From Actinomycetes bacterium (GTDB taxonomy: Bacteria; Actinomycetota; Actinomycetes; Actinomycetales; Cellulomonadaceae), in assembly GCA_023430425.1 (NCBI GenBank), contig JAEZAR010000449.1, positions 1 to 11,339 of the forward strand: a stretch of DNA of 11,339 nucleotides. The letters run 5' to 3'. A program made the position numbers and the translations under genes. The notes under the pieces were generated by a model. The model worked only from the letters and a program-made list of their open reading frames with translations. It had not been told where the DNA came from and ran no database searches. Shown in pieces: positions 6,151-11,339 of this stretch (position 1 is its first letter; every line of letters starts with the position of its first letter).

Positions 6151-6222
6151 CCCCGCCAGCACCAGGGTGTCGGCCGGCCGGCCGATACTTTCGCACTCAC
6201 ACCGTCGTGAGCGGAGGTGAGC

Positions 6223-7229
<1,007 letters not shown>

Positions 7230-7233
<4 letters not shown>

Positions 7234-8162
7234 CCGTCGACACGACCAAGATCGCCGACCGGATCGTCACCGCCGGCCCGGCGCGCACCGTCAAGGACAC
7301 ACCGGGCTACCGCGCGTTCCGGTGGTTCAACGCCACCGCGCTGGTGGTGATCTGCTTCGTCACGCTCTACCCGTTCGTCAACCTCGTGGCGCAGTCCTTC
7401 AGCTCGGAGGCGTACATCAACTCCGGCCAGGTCAACCTGGTGCCGCGCGGGTTCAACCTCACGACCTTCCGCGTCGTGATGGCCGACGACATGTTCTGGC
7501 GCAACTACCAGAACACCGTCGTCTACACGGTGGTCGCGACGGCGATCGCGATGGTGCTGACCACCACCTACGCCTACGCGATCTCCAAGCGTCACCTGCG
7601 TGGGCGCAACTTCTTCATCGGCGTCGCCGTCTTCACGATGTTCTTCAACGGCGGCCTCATCCCGAACTACGTCCTGATCAACACGATCGGCTTCAAGAAC
7701 TCGATCTGGGCGATCGTCATCCCGAACGCGATCAGCGTCTTCAACCTGCTGGTGATGAAGTCGTTCTTCGAGAACTTCCCCGAGGAGCTGGAGGAGGCGG
7801 CCTCGATCGACGGCCTCAGCACGTACGGGATCTTCCTGCGGATCGTCCTGCCGCTGAGCAAGGCCGTCGTCGCGACGATGGTGCTGTTCTACGCGGTGTC
7901 GTTCTGGAACAGCTGGTTCGCCGCCTTCCTGTACATGGACGACCGCGACCTGTACCCGGTCACCGTCTACCTGCGGAACATGCTCGCCGGCGCGACGACG
8001 TCGGACTCGGTCCAAGGCGGCGGCGGGTCCGACCTCACCCAGATCGCCTCGAACATGAAGGCCGTGACGATGGTCCTCACGGTCCTCCCGATCATCTGCC
8101 TCTACCCCTTCATCCAGAAGTACTTCGTGTCGGGCGTGATGCTCGGCTCCGTCAAGCAGTGA
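7230..8162 (+). CDS. ABC sugar transporter permease, LplC/YtcP type
   Basis: Second channel subunit of the importer, 310 aa. Start choice: GTG at 7230 overlaps the upstream stop as GTGA. The GTG directly before it at 7227 is equally possible and is 7 nt after GGGAG (7215-7219). Membrane segments are near 35-55, 96-117, 129-150, 157-178, 211-232 and 278-296. The EAA loop is EAASIDGLSTYGIFLRIVLP at 189-208. The segment MFFNGGLIPNYVLI at 137-150 and the C-terminus FVSGVMLGSVK are characteristic of the LplC/YtcP group. It is co-transcribed with the permease before and the binding protein after. Substrate cannot be read from the sequence; the family takes up oligosaccharides, often from pectin or other plant polymers. 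Confidence 0.94.
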
Positions 8163-8239
8163 CCACGGTTCCGCAACACCGCACGTCCCCCGATCACTCG
8201 TGGGCGCGAGCCGACGAGTTCCACCCCGGAAGGAGAACC

Positions 8240-9907
8240 ATGACCAGCACAACCAGGCGTGGTGCGGCGTCGGTGGCAGCCGCCGCGGCACTCGCCCTGG
8301 TCCTCGCCGCCTGCGGCGGCGGGGACGGCGACGGCGACGGCGAGGGCGCCCCCGAGGAGGAGGTCCCCGAGAGCGGCTACGTCGGGGCCATGGACGACTA
8401 CGACGTCGGCACGACGTTCGTGGCGACCGAGCCCGTCGAGTTCGGGCTGCTCTACCGCGACCACCCCAACTACCCGCTGAACGAGGACTGGCTCTTCTTC
8501 TCCCACCTGGCGGAGAACAACAACGTCACCTTCGACATCGTCAGCGCCCCGCTGTCCGACTGGGACCAGCGCAAGGGCCTGCTCATCGGCGCCGGTGACG
8601 CCCCGGACATCGTCTCCGTGACCTACCCGGGCCAGGAGCGCCAGTTCATCGCCGGCGGTGCGATCCTGCCCGTCAGCGACTACATCGAGTACATGCCCAA
8701 CTTCCGCGACAAGGTGGAGCGGTGGGGCCTGCAGGAGCACATCGACAAGCTCCTCGTGCAGGACGACGGCAAGTACTACCTGCTCCCGGGCCTGCGGGAG
8801 TCGCCCCGGCCGCAGTACACCTACGCGGTCCGCACGGACGTCTGGGACGAGCTCGGCCTGTCCTACGAGCCCGAGACCTTCGAGGACTTCAAGGCCGACC
8901 TCGAGGCCGTCAAGGCCGCGTACCCCGACGTGTGGCCGCTGAGCGACCGCTGGTCGGAGAACGGCCCGCTCGAGGCGTCCCTGAACTTCGCCGCCCCCAA
9001 CTTCGGCACCGCTGCGGGCTGGGGCTTCGGCGAGGGCGTCTGGTGGGACGAGGAGGCCGGTGAGTTCGTCTACACCGGTGCGACCGAGGGCTACCGCGCG
9101 CTCATCGAGTACTACGCCGGCCTCGTCGCCGACGGTCTGCTCGACCCCGAGGCGCTGACCCAGACCGACGACCAGGCGGTGCAGAAGCTCGGCTCCGGCC
9201 AGGCGCTCGCGCTTGGCGCGAACGACCAGGAGATCCTGCGCTACCGGACGACGTTCTCCGAGCTCGGCACCGAGGGCGACGTGCGCCTCATCCGCGTCCC
9301 CGCCGGCCCCGGGGGCGACAACGTGGCGGCCGGCGGCCGCCTCGTCAACGGCCTGATGATCTCGTCGTCGGCCGCGGAGAACGACGACTTCGTCGCGATG
9401 CTCCAGTTCATCGACTGGCTGTTCTACTCCGACGAGGGCCTCGAGTTCGCCAAGTGGGGCGTCGAGGGCGAGACCTTCACCCGCGAGGGCGACCAGCGCG
9501 TGCTGGCCGAGAACATCGACATCAACGGTCTCAACCCCGGTGCGCCGGAGGCGCTCAACGTGGACTACGGCTTCCACAACGGCGTGTTCATGCTCGAGCA
9601 CGGCTCGACGACCGAGCTGGACCGCTCGATGCTCCGCGAGGAGGTCGTCGAGTTCGTCGAGTCCATGGAGAGCAAGGACCAGCTCCCGCTGCCCCCGCCG
9701 TGGCCGCTGGACGAGCTCCAGCGCGAGCAGGTCTCGCTGTGGCAGACCGCGCTCCGCGACCACGTCTGGCAGAACACGACGCGGTTCATCCTCGGTCAGC
9801 GCCCGCTGAGCGAGTGGGACGCGTACGTGTCCGAGCTCGACAGCCTCGGCATGTCGCAGTACCTCGACGTCGTCAACGAGGCCCAGCAGGCCTTCGCGAA
9901 CGGCTGA
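8240..9907 (+). CDS. Extracellular sugar-binding lipoprotein of the ABC importer (LplA/YtcQ type)
   Basis: Solute-binding protein that captures an oligosaccharide outside the cell and delivers it to the two permeases. The ATG at 8240 follows AAGGAG at 8230-8235. The protein is 555 aa, the large size typical of binding proteins paired with LplB/LplC permeases (ordinary CUT1 binding proteins are about 420-450). It has an Arg-containing N-terminus, an Ala/Leu-rich signal segment and the lipobox LAAC with Cys25 as the lipid anchor. A Gly/Asp/Glu-rich flexible linker (about 26-45) follows. The mature part is strongly acidic and aromatic-rich, with many Trp and Tyr residues (for example WGFGEGVWWDEEAGEF), as expected for stacking on sugar rings. 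The gap from the second permease is 77 nt with no terminator. A strong hairpin directly follows the gene, which fits it being the last gene of the operon. Confidence 0.94.
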   Translation: MTSTTRRGAASVAAAAALALVLAACGGGDGDGDGEGAPEEEVPESGYVGAMDDYDVGTTFVATEPVEFGLLYRDHPNYPLNEDWLFFSHLAENNNVTFDIVSAPLSDWDQRKGLLIGAGDAPDIVSVTYPGQERQFIAGGAILPVSDYIEYMPNFRDKVERWGLQEHIDKLLVQDDGKYYLLPGLRESPRPQYTYAVRTDVWDELGLSYEPETFEDFKADLEAVKAAYPDVWPLSDRWSENGPLEASLNFAAPNFGTAAGWGFGEGVWWDEEAGEFVYTGATEGYRALIEYYAGLVADGLLDPEALTQTDDQAVQKLGSGQALALGANDQEILRYRTTFSELGTEGDVRLIRVPAGPGGDNVAAGGRLVNGLMISSSAAENDDFVAMLQFIDWLFYSDEGLEFAKWGVEGETFTREGDQRVLAENIDINGLNPGAPEALNVDYGFHNGVFMLEHGSTTELDRSMLREEVVEFVESMESKDQLPLPPPWPLDELQREQVSLWQTALRDHVWQNTTRFILGQRPLSEWDAYVSELDSLGMSQYLDVVNEAQQAFANG

Positions 9908-9920
9908 CCGGAGCACGAGG

Positions 9921-9952
9921 CGCGGCCCCGCGCCCACGGGCGCGGGGCCGCG
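9921..9952 (+). terminator. Perfect 15-bp-stem hairpin ending the importer operon
   Basis: Arms at 9921-9935 and 9938-9952 are perfect reverse complements (almost all G and C) around AC; in practice 14 bp with a 4-nt loop. It begins 14 nt after the stop of the binding-protein gene. There is no T-tract, which is common for hairpin terminators in high-GC actinobacteria. It may fully end transcription or only lower read-through into the GH39 gene. Confidence 0.8.
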
Positions 9953-9982
9953 GCACAGCCGGGCGGGTCGCCGGGTGCCGCA

Positions 9983-9994
9983 CGGTGCGCACCG
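9983..9994. promoter_or_regulatory. 12-bp CG-centred palindrome upstream of the GH39 gene
   Basis: CGGTGCGCACCG is a perfect palindrome with a central CG, 52 bp before the GH39 start and after the terminator, so it sits where an operator would be. Because it is almost entirely G and C, chance occurrence in this background is quite likely. No clear promoter was seen beside it. Confidence 0.25.
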
Positions 9995-10046
9995 CCCCGG
10001 CGGTCCCGGCCGTCCCGTCACCACCACCGCCTCCAGGAGCGTCGTC

Positions 10047-11339
10047 GTGCCCGAAGTGCTCGTCCCGCCAGACCCCGTCGGCCGCCTCTCCCCGGCCTGG
10101 CGGCGCTGCGTGGGGACCGGCCGGATGAACCTGTCCCTGCGCCGCGGCCACGCGGAGGCCCTCCGGCTCGCGCGCGAGGAGATCGGCTTCGAGCTCGTCC
10201 GCGGGCACGGCATGTTCCACGACGACATGGGCGTCCACCGGCCGTACACCGACGGCGGCGAGCGGCGCACCCGTTACGTGTTCGGCTACCTCGACCAGGT
10301 GGTCGACGGCTACCTGGCGGCCGGCCTCCGCCCGTTCCTCGAGCTGGGCTTCATGCCCGAGGGCCTCGCCTCGGGCGGCCAGACGATCTTCTGGTGGCGC
10401 GGCAACGTCACGCCGCCGACGTCGTACGCCGAGTGGCAGGCCCTGGTCCGCGCGACGATGCGGCACCTCGTGGACAGGCACGGCGTCGACGAGGTGAGCA
10501 CGTGGCCCGTCGAGGTGTGGAACGAGCCCGACCTCGTCAACTTCTGGCAGGGGGCGGACCAGGCCGAGTACCTGCGCCTCTACGAGGCGACCGCGCTCGC
10601 GGTCAAGGACGTCGACGCGCGGCTCCAGGTGGGCGGGCCCGCGCTCTCCCCGGGCGGCGACGAGTGGTGGGCGCCGTTCGTCGACTTCGTCACCGAGCGG
10701 GACGTCCCCGTGGACTTCGTCAGCCGGCACGCGTACACCTCCGGACCGGCGCAGCACGTGCCGTTCGGCGTGTACCAGACCCTCGGCCCCCCGGCCGACC
10801 TCCTCGAGCAGTTCGCCGCACCGGGGCGCCACCTCGCCGGCACCCCCCTCGCCGACCGGCCCGTGCACATCAGCGAGTTCAACACCTCCTACCGGCCGGA
10901 CAACCCCGTGCACGACACCGCGTACAACGCGGCGTACCTCGCGCCCGTCCTCGCGGGCGGCGGTGCCCACGTCGACTCCTTCTCCTACTGGACCCTCAGC
11001 GACGTCTTCGAGGAGGAGGGCGTGCCCGCGGCCCTCTTCCACGGGGGGTTCGGTCTGCTCACCCACGGCGGGGTCCGCAAGCCCACCTACCACCTGTACG
11101 CGTTCATGGCCCGGATGGGTGAGGCTGTGCTCGCCCTCGGCGACGACCACCTCGTCACCCGGCACGAGGACGGCCACCTCGCCGTCCTCGCCTGGCACCC
11201 CGTCGACGGCAGCCCGGCGACGCCGTCCGACGGGCACCACGTCCGGCTCTCCCTGCCCCTGCCGGGCCCGGCGGCGCCGCTGCCCGACGCCGCACCCCGG
11301 CAGGCCTTCGCCCTGCGCCGCCGCGTGAGCGAGCACGAC
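10047..11339 (+). CDS. Glycoside hydrolase family 39, beta-xylosidase type, cut by window edge
   Basis: Retaining glycosidase, most likely a xylan beta-1,4-xylosidase releasing xylose from xylo-oligosaccharides. GTG at 10047 is preceded by AGGAG (10035-10039) at 7 nt. The frame is open for 431 codons to the right edge, so roughly the last tenth or more of a family-sized protein (about 500 aa) is outside. The start region GTGRMNLSLRRGH is typical of GH39. The acid/base Glu is E160 in WNEP (158-161) and the nucleophile is E277 in HISEFNTSYRPDNPVHDT (274-291). The same residue numbers are, as I recall, those of the Thermoanaerobacterium saccharolyticum xylosidase. SYWTLSDVFEEEGVP and FHGGFGLL follow as expected. 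No signal peptide is visible, so it probably works in the cytoplasm on imported oligosaccharides. The family also includes alpha-L-iduronidases and other activities, so the exact substrate is uncertain. Confidence 0.92.
   Translation, partial: MPEVLVPPDPVGRLSPAWRRCVGTGRMNLSLRRGHAEALRLAREEIGFELVRGHGMFHDDMGVHRPYTDGGERRTRYVFGYLDQVVDGYLAAGLRPFLELGFMPEGLASGGQTIFWWRGNVTPPTSYAEWQALVRATMRHLVDRHGVDEVSTWPVEVWNEPDLVNFWQGADQAEYLRLYEATALAVKDVDARLQVGGPALSPGGDEWWAPFVDFVTERDVPVDFVSRHAYTSGPAQHVPFGVYQTLGPPADLLEQFAAPGRHLAGTPLADRPVHISEFNTSYRPDNPVHDTAYNAAYLAPVLAGGGAHVDSFSYWTLSDVFEEEGVPAALFHGGFGLLTHGGVRKPTYHLYAFMARMGEAVLALGDDHLVTRHEDGHLAVLAWHPVDGSPATPSDGHHVRLSLPLPGPAAPLPDAAPRQAFALRRRVSEHD

Noticed and set aside
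6171..6184. CGGCCGGCCGGCCG self-complementary run before the importer
   Set aside because: A simple GGCC repeat that is palindromic by construction; too low in complexity to call an operator.
6197..6210. TCACACCGTCGTGA as an operator overlapping the first permease leader
   Set aside because: Only the outer 4-bp arms and the central CG are self-complementary (10 of 14 positions), and it lies very close to the ribosome binding site; not distinguishable from chance.

Overview
The window is very GC-rich DNA with dense coding, GTG starts, purine-rich ribosome binding sites and G/C third positions. Together with the gene content this points to a high-GC actinobacterium that lives on plant polysaccharides, most likely near Cellulomonas, Cellulosimicrobium or related Micrococcales. 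That placement is inference from composition and gene style; no rRNA or taxonomic marker gene was read. The content is a carbohydrate-utilisation region of eight genes plus one that runs off each edge: two LacI-type regulators, two hexuronate-pathway enzymes, one tRNA methyltransferase, a three-gene sugar importer and a glycoside hydrolase.

Left part (1-4442): a LacI-family regulator (minus strand, cut by the left edge) is divergent from uxaC (uronate isomerase, plus strand). uxaC converges on uxaA (altronate dehydratase, minus strand). A 10-bp palindrome with a central CG lies upstream of uxaC, and a perfect 14-bp palindrome of the classic LacI-operator type lies just upstream of uxaA. UxaC and UxaA are steps 1 and 3 of the galacturonate to 2-keto-3-deoxygluconate route. 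The step 2 reductase (UxaB) is not here.

Middle part (4443-6222): trmL (tRNA wobble 2'-O-methyltransferase) sits 3 nt downstream of a second LacI-family gene on the minus strand. A 295-bp divergent intergenic region follows, with several inverted repeats and a plausible sigma70-type promoter facing right.

Right part (6223-11339): an operon of two LplB/LplC-type permeases and a large lipoprotein solute-binding protein forms an ABC sugar importer with no ATPase gene. The operon ends at a perfect 15-bp-stem hairpin. After it comes a GH39 glycoside hydrolase (beta-xylosidase type, catalytic Glu pair visible) that runs off the right edge.

Taken together, the region probably imports and breaks down hemicellulose or pectin-derived oligosaccharides and feeds released uronic acids into the Ashwell pathway, under at least two local repressors. 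I see no mobile element, CRISPR, phage or defence gene, tRNA or rRNA. No clearly undescribed system is visible. The more interesting signals are regulatory: several different operator-like palindromes, and the pairing of a sugar repressor with trmL.
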